14,828 nt of DNA from positions 1 through 14,828 of the forward strand of contig JALNWK010000061.1 in assembly GCA_023230925.1 (NCBI GenBank), in the 5' to 3' direction. This DNA comes from Limnochordia bacterium (GTDB lineage Bacteria; Bacillota; Limnochordia; DUMW01). The notes below the pieces were generated by a model that was not told where the DNA came from, ran no database searches, and worked only from the letters and a program-made list of their open reading frames with translations. Positions 7,152 to 13,518 of the stretch are shown here, piece by piece. The stretch's first letter is position 1. Every line of letters starts with the position of its first letter. A program made the translations under genes and the position numbers.

Positions 7152-10100
7152 TTATTCCTTTTCATCTAAATCCTCTAGATCAAAATCCGAATCATCTTCA
7201 TCTTCACTGACTTCGTCCAGATCCTCAGAGTCAATGGAACCCATATCCTCGTCATATCCATCCTCGCTAATACCTTCAATCTCATGGATATCCAAACCTA
7301 GCTCCCTGGCCATTTCGCCGATATCCTCGTCTTCCTTAATTTCGATTTCATCGGCTTCTTCGCTGAGCACCCTGACATCCAAGCACAAACTCTGCAATTC
7401 CTTAATAAGCACCTTGAATGATTCGGGCACACCAGGTTCGGGAATGTTCTCACCCTTCACAATGGCCTCATAGGTCTTAACCCGGCCCATCACATCATCA
7501 GACTTCACTGTTAGTAGCTCTTGTAGGGTGTAGGCCGCACCATAGGCCTCTAAGGCCCATACCTCCATTTCTCCGAACCGCTGTCCGCCAAACTGAGCCT
7601 TTCCTCCTAAGGGTTGCTGTGTGACTAAGGAGTATGGTCCAGTGGATCGCGCGTGAATTTTGTCATCCACCAGATGGGCCAGCTTCATCATGTATATATA
7701 GCCAACGGTTACGGGGAAGTCGAAGGCTCTGCCGGTCCGACCATCATAGAGAACTGTCTTTCCGTCCTCGGGAAGCCCTGCTTCGGCTAGACAGGCCAAG
7801 ACTTCTTTCTCCGATGCGCCATCGAAAACAGGGGTTGCCATTTTTATCCCAAGGGCCTTCGCCGCCCAACCTAAGTGGGTCTCCAGGATCTGCCCCACGT
7901 TCATTCGTGAGGGAACCCCTAGGGGGTTTAAGACAATCTCCACCGGTGTTCCATTGGGTAAGAAGGGCATATCCTCCTCAGGAAGGATCCGGGCTACAAC
8001 TCCCTTATTCCCATGTCTGCCCGCCATTTTATCTCCTTCGGAGATCTTCCTTTTCTGGGCAATATATACACGAACCAATCGATTTACGCCCGGTGCCAGT
8101 TCGTCATCATTCTCTCGGGAGAAGCTCTTAATATCTACAACGACCCCACCTTCACCATGGGGCACCCGCAGGGAAGTATCCCTAACCTCCCTAGCCTTTT
8201 CGCCGAAAATCGCCCGAAGCAACCTCTCCTCCGCGGTAAGCTCAGTCTCTCCTTTGGGGGTAACCTTACCCACCAGGATATCCCCAGGCCGCACTTCGGC
8301 ACCAACCCGGATAATACCCCGATCATCTAAGTCTTTGAGTACGTCCTCACCGACATTAGGGATGTCCCGGGTAATCTCCTCAGAGCCTAGTTTTGTATCC
8401 CGGGCCTGACACTCGTATTCTTCAATATGGATCGAGGTAAACACATCTTCTCTGACTAGTTTCTCACTTAGCAAAATCGCATCTTCATAATTGTATCCTT
8501 CCCAGGGTACAAAGGCTACTAGCACATTACGACCTAAGGCCATTTCGCCTAGTTCAGTGGAGGGACCATCGGCAATAACCTGGCCTTTTTCCACCCGTTG
8601 CCCTCTCCTTACTAGGGGTCTTTGGTTGATACACGTACCCTGATTGGAACGTTCGAACTTCAGTAAACGATACTCATCGATTGCGCCTGTATCTGATTCA
8701 GCCACAATCTTAGATGCACTAACCTTTTTTACAGTACCACTATGCTTAGCAACACTCACAACACCCGAATCAACGGCAGACTTATACTCCATGCCTGTAC
8801 CAACCAAGGGTGATTCCGGGCGAAGTAGGGGCACTGCCTGACGTTGCATGTTTGAACCCATCAAGGCCCGGCTAGGGTCATCGTTCTCAAGAAAGGGGAT
8901 CAAAGCAGTAGCCACACTAACTAGTTGCTTTGGAGATACGTCAATATAGTCGATATCTACTCTATCGACCATAGTGATCTGATCCTTGTACCGACTGGTA
9001 ACCCGTTCATTGACTAAGTTACCATCTTCATCAATAGGCTCGTTTGCCTGGGCGATTACATACTTATCTTCTTCATCGGCAGTCAGATACTCAATAATGT
9101 CGGTGACTTTCCCCGATTCTACTCGTCTATAAGGTGTTTCGATGAAACCGAAGTCGTTAACCCTAGCATAGGTACAAAGGGAGTTGATCAAACCAATGTT
9201 CGGGCCCTCGGGAGTCTCGATCGGGCAAATCCGACCATAGTGGGAATGATGTACGTCCCGCACCTCAAAACCGGCCCTTTCCCTGCTCAATCCTCCCGGC
9301 CCTAAGGCACTCAGTCGACGCTTATGGGTAAGCTCCGTCAAAGGATTCGTTTGGTCCATAAACTGACTAAGCTGGCTACTACCAAAAAACTCCTTCACCG
9401 CAGCTACTACTGGTCGAATATTGATCAAGGCTTGGGGTGTAACAATCTCCGCATCTTGAATGGTCATTCGCTCTCGGACAACCCGTTCCATTCTAGATAG
9501 ACCAATACGGAACTGGTTCTGTAGGAGTTCACCCACCGATTTAAGTCTTCGGTTACCTAAATGATCAATGTCATCAATCTGTCCAACCCCGTGCATCAAA
9601 CATACGATATAATTAACGGTGGCGACCATATCCGAAGGACCTATTGTCTTATCCTCTGGATCGCCAAAATTGCGGATTACCTTGACTTCCTCGCCGTCCA
9701 CCCCCGTCAAGAATACATAGGGTGTCTTAATGCTATTTATCTTTTGCAGGATCTCTCTATTAACCTTAGTACCGGCCTTGGCGACGACTTCGCCCGTTCC
9801 CTTATCAGTGACGTCCTGTCCTAACCTTTGCCCGAGAATCCGTTCACCTAGACATAGCTTCTTGTTAATCTTGTATCTGCCCACATTAGCTAAATCGTAA
9901 CGCCTAGGATCGTAAAACAGGGTTTCAAACAAGGACAATGCACTCTCGGGTGTAGGCGGTTCCCCCGGCCGCAATCTCTTATAGATTTCTACTAGGGCAT
10001 CTTCCTGGGACTCAGTATTGTCCCTTTCAATAGTATTGCGGATATACTCGTCGTTATTAAACAGCTCGGTAATCTTTGCATTGGTTCCATACCCTGCAGC

Positions 10101-10685
10101 ACGGAGCAAGACAGTCACCGGCAGCTTCCTGGTCCTGTCGATTCGGACGTAGATTACATCATTTTTGTCCGTTTCAAACTCTAACCAAGCTCCTCGGTTA
10201 GGGATGATGCTCCCGGTAAAAAGATACTTTCCTGAGGTATCTTGCTCATAGTTGAAATATACCCCTGGGGATCGTACCAACTGACTGACAATCACCCGTT
10301 CAGCACCATTGATAATAAACGTACCTTTATCAGTCATAAGGGGAAAGTCCCCCATAAACACTTCTTGCTCTTTGATTTCGCCAGTTTCCTTATTAATCAA
10401 CCGCACACGTGCACGCATGGAAGCAGAGTAAGTAGCGTCCCGTTCCTTACATTCCTCAACAGAATACTTAGGCTCACCCAACTCATAAGCAACAAATTCC
10501 AACACCAGATTACCCGTGAAATCCTGAATAGGCGAGATATCCGTAAACATCTCCACAAGTCCTTCTTCTAGAAACCACTCGTAGGACTTCCGCTGAATCT
10601 CGATCAGGTTTGGCATGTCCAGGATCTCTTCAATCTTTCCAAAGGAACGCCGGGTCGTCTCTCCAAGCTTAACATCAACAGCCAT
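7152..10685 (-). CDS. rpoB: DNA-directed RNA polymerase subunit beta
   Basis: Beta forms the catalytic cleft with beta' and is the rifampicin target. With the start used here the product has 1177 residues. The rifampicin region FFGSSQLSQFMDQTNPL is intact, with D444, H454 and S459 matching E. coli D516, H526 and S531. The catalytic lysines in DKMAGRHGNKG are K886 and K894 (E. coli K1065 and K1073). The C-terminal clamp segment QPLGGKAQFGGQRFGEMEVW is present. The last 44 residues are an acidic tail with 24 Asp/Glu. An in-frame GTG at 10694 would add three residues. I prefer ATG at 10685 because GAGGG (10698-10694) is 8 bases upstream and the protein then begins MAVDVKLGETTRRSFG. A promoter and long leader precede it; rpoC follows after 101 bases. 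Confidence 0.98.
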   Translation of the reverse strand: MAVDVKLGETTRRSFGKIEEILDMPNLIEIQRKSYEWFLEEGLVEMFTDISPIQDFTGNLVLEFVAYELGEPKYSVEECKERDATYSASMRARVRLINKETGEIKEQEVFMGDFPLMTDKGTFIINGAERVIVSQLVRSPGVYFNYEQDTSGKYLFTGSIIPNRGAWLEFETDKNDVIYVRIDRTRKLPVTVLLRAAGYGTNAKITELFNNDEYIRNTIERDNTESQEDALVEIYKRLRPGEPPTPESALSLFETLFYDPRRYDLANVGRYKINKKLCLGERILGQRLGQDVTDKGTGEVVAKAGTKVNREILQKINSIKTPYVFLTGVDGEEVKVIRNFGDPEDKTIGPSDMVATVNYIVCLMHGVGQIDDIDHLGNRRLKSVGELLQNQFRIGLSRMERVVRERMTIQDAEIVTPQALINIRPVVAAVKEFFGSSQLSQFMDQTNPLTELTHKRRLSALGPGGLSRERAGFEVRDVHHSHYGRICPIETPEGPNIGLINSLCTYARVNDFGFIETPYRRVESGKVTDIIEYLTADEEDKYVIAQANEPIDEDGNLVNERVTSRYKDQITMVDRVDIDYIDVSPKQLVSVATALIPFLENDDPSRALMGSNMQRQAVPLLRPESPLVGTGMEYKSAVDSGVVSVAKHSGTVKKVSASKIVAESDTGAIDEYRLLKFERSNQGTCINQRPLVRRGQRVEKGQVIADGPSTELGEMALGRNVLVAFVPWEGYNYEDAILLSEKLVREDVFTSIHIEEYECQARDTKLGSEEITRDIPNVGEDVLKDLDDRGIIRVGAEVRPGDILVGKVTPKGETELTAEERLLRAIFGEKAREVRDTSLRVPHGEGGVVVDIKSFSRENDDELAPGVNRLVRVYIAQKRKISEGDKMAGRHGNKGVVARILPEEDMPFLPNGTPVEIVLNPLGVPSRMNVGQILETHLGWAAKALGIKMATPVFDGASEKEVLACLAEAGLPEDGKTVLYDGRTGRAFDFPVTVGYIYMMKLAHLVDDKIHARSTGPYSLVTQQPLGGKAQFGGQRFGEMEVWALEAYGAAYTLQELLTVKSDDVMGRVKTYEAIVKGENIPEPGVPESFKVLIKELQSLCLDVRVLSEEADEIEIKEDEDIGEMARELGLDIHEIEGISEDGYDEDMGSIDSEDLDEVSEDEDDSDFDLEDLDEKE

Positions 10686-11008
10686 AACCATCACCCTCGC
10701 TTCCCAGTGATATATACTCTAACAAAAACAGACCGGTCCCAGACCAGCCCTGGGCCCACCAATTTCATCCAGAACAAAAAGCGAAAACCCACCAGCATGT
10801 AGAATTTCCGCCTTAATACAAATCTATACTCTTTAATCGATGGTAAACAGCGTCGTTGATCAGTAAACACCGCCAAATTTTTTGAGGAAATCTGCAGCCC
10901 CTTGCAGGAAAAACCGTCTCATCGAAGAACTAATAGATATATGAGTGATTATGCATAGGCTCCAGTTTCCGAAAAAAGGGCACAACGAGCCACCGAATCA
11001 AATAACAC
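10686..11008 (-). promoter_or_regulatory. Long 5' leader of rpoBC without a convincing gene
   Basis: About 320 bases separate the predicted transcription start near 11008 from rpoB. No open frame here has a Shine-Dalgarno. A 61-codon frame from TTG 10876 to a TGA at 10693-10691 lacks one and resembles nothing I know. The leader contains a weak 5-bp stem (CTGCA/TGCAG, near 10892-10907) and, close to rpoB, a GC-rich hairpin followed by T-rich sequence that is listed separately. No T-box, known riboswitch core or tRNA is recognisable. The length is unusual for a simple promoter-gene spacing and suggests control of elongation or translation. Confidence 0.5.
10721..10760 (-). terminator. Terminator-like hairpin (candidate attenuator) before rpoB
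   Basis: On the minus strand GGGCTGGTC (10750-10742), loop TGG and GACCGGTCT (10738-10730) form a 9-bp stem including three G-U pairs, followed at once by GTTTTTGTT (10729-10721). A competing fold pairs CCCAG (10754-10750) with CTGGG (10742-10738) and extends with GGT (10760-10758) to ACC (10737-10735) around a 3-base bulge. The two folds share bases and exclude each other. The position, 35 bases before the rpoB start, fits attenuation. The pairing is seen; the regulatory role is inferred. Confidence 0.45.
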
Positions 11009-11014
11009 CTTTGA

Positions 11015-11044
11015 ATGATACCATAGAGGAATGTGTAATGTCAA
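11015..11044 (-). promoter_or_regulatory. Sigma-A-type promoter for rpoBC
   Basis: On the minus strand TTGACA (11044-11039), an 18-base spacer and TATCAT (11020-11015) preceded by TGG form a perfect -35 and an extended -10 TGGTATCAT. The predicted start is near 11008. It lies in the rplL-rpoB spacer, downstream of the rplL hairpin, and would uncouple RNA polymerase synthesis from the ribosomal protein genes upstream. Confidence 0.75.
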
Positions 11045-11071
11045 CAGGATGTTTGTCGTCGTTTTGAGAAT

Positions 11072-11091
11072 GTACGTCCTAGTATGTCCTA
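11072..11091. repeat. Tandem 10-base repeat upstream of the rpoBC promoter
   Basis: On the plus strand GTACGTCCTA and GTATGTCCTA are adjacent and differ at one base. They lie about 28 bases upstream of the rpoBC -35. A separate 11-base palindrome GTTACTGTAAC is at 11112-11122. Both could be operator-like, but two copies is few and chance is possible. Confidence 0.4.
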
Positions 11092-11140
11092 TAATGCCCG
11101 GTTTATGAGGAGTTACTGTAACCACCGATATTCTGAATCT

Positions 11141-11172
11141 AAAGGGAGGATTTATTTGATCCTCCCTTTTTT
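11141..11172. terminator. 11-bp hairpin after rplL, stronger as a plus-strand terminator
   Basis: AAAGGGAGGAT and ATCCTCCCTTT are complementary around a 7-base loop (11141-11169). Read on the plus strand the stem is followed by a run of six T's (11167-11172), a canonical intrinsic terminator. Read in the operon direction it is followed only by TTTAGATT, so it should be a weak terminator or attenuator 14 bases or more after the rplL stop. No plus-strand gene needs terminating here. Confidence 0.6.
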
Positions 11173-11182
11173 ACTTATATCT

Positions 11183-11557
11183 CTACTTCACTTCGACTTC
11201 AGCGCCGGCTTCCTCTAACTTGCCTTTAATTTCTTCGGCTTCCTCTTTGGAAACTCCTTCTTTAACTGCCTTTGGAGCCTCATCGACTAGCGCCTTTGCT
11301 TCTTTCAGTCCAAGACCAGTAATCTCTCGGACGACCTTAATCACTTGGATCTTCTTGTCACCTATACCCTTTAGAACAACTGCAAATTCTGTCTGCTCCT
11401 CGGCAACAGCCTCAGCAGCTGGGCCAGCACCCACAGCAGCCATAGCCATTGGGGCAGCAGCGCTAACGCCAAATTTCTCCTCCAGTGCCTTTACCAACTC
11501 GGAAAGTTCAAGAACCGTCATGTTTTCAATAGCCGTTAAAATATCTTCTTTTGTCAT
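11183..11557 (-). CDS. rplL: 50S ribosomal protein L7/L12
   Basis: L7/L12 is the multicopy stalk protein that recruits translation GTPases such as EF-G and EF-Tu. The product has 124 residues. It shows the N-terminal dimerisation domain (about 1-32), an Ala/Gly/Pro-rich hinge (about 33-53) and the globular C-terminal domain with KIQVIKVVREITGLGLKEAK (69-88) contacting the factors. The ATG at 11557 is chosen because the protein then begins MTKEDILTAIENM, as the family does, with GGGAGG (11573-11568) 10 bases upstream. The frame is open further upstream into rplJ, which is not meaningful. It follows rplJ by 25 bases; stoichiometric excess over L10 is expected from translation and the L10 leader control. 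It ends just before the hairpin at 11141-11169. Confidence 0.98.
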   Translation of the reverse strand: MTKEDILTAIENMTVLELSELVKALEEKFGVSAAAPMAMAAVGAGPAAEAVAEEQTEFAVVLKGIGDKKIQVIKVVREITGLGLKEAKALVDEAPKAVKEGVSKEEAEEIKGKLEEAGAEVEVK

Positions 11558-11582
11558 ATCAAAAGTTGCCTCCCTTAATTCA

Positions 11583-12110
11583 TTAACTGGCCGCATCGGC
11601 CTTCTGTTGTCGCACTCCATCCAGTGCGTATACTAATCCGCGGACAATTCCGCTTAGCGCGTTCACAAACCCAGATACCGGGGACATAAATCCATATGCC
11701 ACCTGACCGAGTAAGATTTCTCGGGATGGTAACGTTGCAAGTGCTGTGACTTCTGCTACATCAAGCAACTTCCCCTCAAGAAGGCCTGCCCTCAACTCCA
11801 GATTCTTATGGTCCTTGGCAAAGCTCGTCAAAATCTTGGCAACGGCCACAGGATCATCGTAGGAAAAGGCTAGCGCCGTTGGGCCCGTCAAGTACTCATC
11901 TAGGCCTTCAATGTTTGCCTCCCGCGCACCAAGACGGGTCAAAGTATTCTTAACCACCTTATACTCAACCCCGACTTCGCGTAACTGCCGACGTAACTCT
12001 GTCACTTCAGATACATTCAAGCCTCGGTAATCCGTAATAACAATACTATTGGCTTGCTCGAACTTCTTCCTTAGTTCCTCTACGACAGCTGCTTTATCTG
12101 TTACTGCCAT
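11583..12110 (-). CDS. rplJ: 50S ribosomal protein L10
   Basis: L10 anchors L7/L12 dimers to the ribosome at the L11-binding region of 23S rRNA and, as the L10(L12)4 complex, represses its own mRNA. The product has 175 residues. It has the N-terminal RNA/L11-binding domain with ITDYRGLNVSEVTELRR (25-41) and KVVKNTLTRLG (51-61), then GPTALAFSYDDP, and a C-terminal helical region that binds L12. ATG at 12110 is preceded by AGGGGGTGA at a 5-7 base spacing and gives MAVTDKAAVVEELR. A longer frame runs into the leader but has no start support. The L10 leader and attenuator lie immediately upstream. Confidence 0.97.
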   Translation of the reverse strand: MAVTDKAAVVEELRKKFEQANSIVITDYRGLNVSEVTELRRQLREVGVEYKVVKNTLTRLGAREANIEGLDEYLTGPTALAFSYDDPVAVAKILTSFAKDHKNLELRAGLLEGKLLDVAEVTALATLPSREILLGQVAYGFMSPVSGFVNALSGIVRGLVYALDGVRQQKADAAS

Positions 12111-12153
12111 CAAGTCACCCCCTTTTACGTGTTGCCACCTGGCTTCGGACAAT

Positions 12154-12187
12154 AAAAAAAGCGCGATCACCACAAACAGATCCCGCT
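12154..12187 (-). terminator. Attenuator terminator of the rplJL leader
   Basis: On the minus strand AGCGGGATC (12187-12179) and GATCGCGCT (12168-12160) pair as an 8-bp stem with one internal G-G mismatch and a 10-base loop, followed by seven T's (12160-12154). It lies 44 bases before rplJ, between leader and gene, where a full terminator would block rplJL expression. Transcription attenuation by L10(L12)4 is known for Bacillus subtilis rplJL. Confidence 0.8.
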
Positions 12188-12270
12188 ACAAAAACTACTT
12201 CGGAAAGCCTCGGCTGGTCACGTACGTGATTAAGCCATATCATGGCGCCTGCTGTCTGTGGCTACTCAAT
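12160..12270 (-). promoter_or_regulatory. L10 leader (ribosomal protein L10 autoregulatory RNA)
   Basis: The minus strand carries the blocks I recall as conserved in Firmicute L10 leaders: AGACAGCAGG (12257-12248), a small hairpin GCCAT-GAT-ATGGC (12246-12234), TTAAT (12233-12229) and CCAGCCGAGG (12217-12208). A palindrome TCACGTACGTGA (12229-12218) sits between the last two. GCCACAGACAG (12262-12252) can instead pair over 11 bp, two of them G-U, with CTGTTTGTGGT (12179-12169), which is the loop of the following terminator. L10(L12)4 binding would favour the first fold and thus termination. No clear promoter is seen in the rplA-rplJ gap, so readthrough from upstream probably supplies transcription. 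Confidence 0.82.
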
Positions 12271-12296
12271 GTATATTCACTTTTTGGAACTACTAC

Positions 12297-13007
12297 TTAG
12301 CGTTCAGTAAACGCAGCTACCACAACCGACGGACTAATTTTAACCCCTGGACCCATAGTCGAGGAGACTGTAATCCTCTTCAAATAGGTTCCTCTGGCAG
12401 CCGCTGGTCTGGCTCGCACAATTGCACTCATCAAGGTCCTGAAGTTGTCTACTAACTTCTCATCTTCAAAAGAAACCTTACCTATTGGCACATGCATGTT
12501 GCCTGCCTTAGTGACACGAAACTCCACTTTTCCAGCCTTAAACTCCTCTACAGCACGGCCAATATCCATAGTAACTGTTCCTGCTTTTGGGTTAGGCATC
12601 AAGCCCCGCGGTCCTAGGATGCGTCCTAGTTTACCTACAACACCCATCATATCTGGGGTTGCAACCGCAATATCAAAATCCATCTTACCAGCTTCCACTT
12701 GCTCGGCAAGATCTTCAGCGCCAACCAAGTCAGCCCCTGCTGCTTCAGCTTCCTTTGCCTTATCGCCCTTGGCAAAGACCGCGACCCGCATTTGCTTACC
12801 TGTTCCATGGGGCAATACCACAGTCCCCCGCACTTGCTGATCCGCATGCCGTGGGTTTACACCAAGTTCTATTGCAGCCTCGACTGTCTCGTCGAACTTA
12901 GCTGAACTAATCTTCTTAACTAAAGAAAGCGCCTCAGCGGGTTCATACTCTCTCTCCCGGTCTACTTGTTTAAGTGCTTCTAGATACTTCTTACCATGCT
13001 TTGCCAT
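12297..13007 (-). CDS. rplA: 50S ribosomal protein L1
   Basis: L1 binds helices 76-78 of 23S rRNA to form the mobile L1 arm at the E site, and in studied bacteria represses translation of its own operon by binding an rRNA-like mRNA site. The product has 236 residues, the family norm. It shows MAKHGKKYLEALKQVD, GTVVLPHGTGK (58-68), the central domain with LGPRGLMPNPKAGTV (about 125-139), and the C-terminal KAGNMHVPIGKVSF and GPGVKISPS segments. ATG at 13007 is preceded by AGGAGG with a 7-base spacing; the longer upstream frame has no comparable signal. It follows rplK by 56 bases, and that gap holds the candidate L1 site. The next gap contains the L10 leader. Confidence 0.98.
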   Translation of the reverse strand: MAKHGKKYLEALKQVDREREYEPAEALSLVKKISSAKFDETVEAAIELGVNPRHADQQVRGTVVLPHGTGKQMRVAVFAKGDKAKEAEAAGADLVGAEDLAEQVEAGKMDFDIAVATPDMMGVVGKLGRILGPRGLMPNPKAGTVTMDIGRAVEEFKAGKVEFRVTKAGNMHVPIGKVSFEDEKLVDNFRTLMSAIVRARPAAARGTYLKRITVSSTMGPGVKISPSVVVAAFTER

Positions 13008-13020
13008 GTTGTTTCCTCCT

Positions 13021-13055
13021 TTGTGGTAATATCGAAAGTTTCCTTTCTCCCACAA
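13021..13055 (-). promoter_or_regulatory. Candidate L1-binding mRNA hairpin before rplA
   Basis: On the minus strand TTGTGG (13055-13050) pairs with CCACAA (13026-13021), and GAAAG (13047-13043) pairs with CTTTC (13038-13034) closed by a GAAA tetraloop. Between the stems is an asymmetric internal loop, GA against GATATTA. This matches, from memory, the E. coli 23S L1 site: GUGG-GA-GG on one side and GAAAUA-CCAC on the other. The structure abuts the rplA Shine-Dalgarno (13020-13015), as expected for translational autoregulation. Confidence 0.68.
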
Positions 13056-13058
13056 TCA

Positions 13059-13073
13059 CGAGGCTACGCCTCG
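13059..13073 (-). other. Small hairpin across the rplK stop codon
   Basis: CGAGGC-GTA-GCCTCG on the minus strand is a 6-bp stem with a 3-base loop spanning the rplK TAG. No T-run follows. It lies 3 bases before the candidate L1 hairpin and may stack on it or have no role. Confidence 0.35.
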
Positions 13074-13492
13074 ACGACCTTGATGCCCATACTACGTGCA
13101 GTACCTGCAACTACCCTCATTGCAGCTTCAATATCTGCTGCATTGAGGTCCGGCATCTTGATTTCTGCGATCTCCCGTACCTGGGCCTTGGTAACCGTCG
13201 CCACTTTCACGTCATCAGGAGTACCTGAACCCTTTTCGATCCCCGCTGCCTTTTTCAGTAGTACTGCCGCAGGCGGCGTCTTCGTAATAAAGGTAAAAGA
13301 TCGATCCTCAAATACGCTAATGACTACGGGAATGAGCATTCCTGCCTGATCAGCCGTCCGGGCATTAAAGCTCTTGCAGAACTCCATAATATTCACCCCG
13401 TGTTGTCCTAAAGCTGGACCCACAGGAGGCGCTGGAGTCGCTTTGCCAGCGGGAACCTGAAGCTTCACAATCGCTACCAACTTCTTGGCCAC
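13064..13492 (-). CDS. rplK: 50S ribosomal protein L11
   Basis: L11 binds the GTPase-associated centre of 23S rRNA and is the target region of thiostrepton. The product has 142 residues. The proline-rich N-terminal helix region PAGKATPAPPVGPALGQHGV (14-33) and the C-terminal RNA-binding domain with TKTPPAAVLLKKAAG and GTARSMGI are intact. The start is GTG at 13492-13490, giving MAKKLVAIVKLQ, with an AGGGGGGGT tract about 6 bases upstream. The frame extends seven codons further up but without support. It follows nusG by 26 bases and belongs to the unit that starts at the rpmG promoter. Confidence 0.97.
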   Translation of the reverse strand: MAKKLVAIVKLQVPAGKATPAPPVGPALGQHGVNIMEFCKSFNARTADQAGMLIPVVISVFEDRSFTFITKTPPAAVLLKKAAGIEKGSGTPDDVKVATVTKAQVREIAEIKMPDLNAADIEAAMRVVAGTARSMGIKVVEA

Positions 13493-13518
13493 AATTCTAC
13501 CCCCCCTACACACCGATT

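Noticed and set aside
7634..8409. Several plus-strand frames of 105-165 codons opposite rpoB
   Set aside because: They lie wholly antisense to the conserved rpoB coding region, overlap one another and show no domain or ribosome-binding site.
10691..10876. 61-codon minus-strand frame ending just before rpoB, as a leader peptide
   Set aside because: It starts at TTG with no Shine-Dalgarno, has no recognisable family and runs through structured leader sequence; the overlap with the rpoB start is probably chance.
11220..11636. 138-codon plus-strand frame opposite rplL and rplJ
   Set aside because: It is antisense to well-established ribosomal genes; its Ser/Ala-rich composition is what the opposite frame of Ala/Glu-rich coding gives, and it has no start signal.
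12111..12173. Extended L10 N-terminus
   Set aside because: It runs into the attenuator region; ATG at 12110 has a Shine-Dalgarno and the family N-terminus.
12263..12310. Promoter for rplJL in the rplA-rplJ gap
   Set aside because: A TATACA is present but no acceptable -35 at normal spacing; the L10 leader can act on readthrough transcripts.
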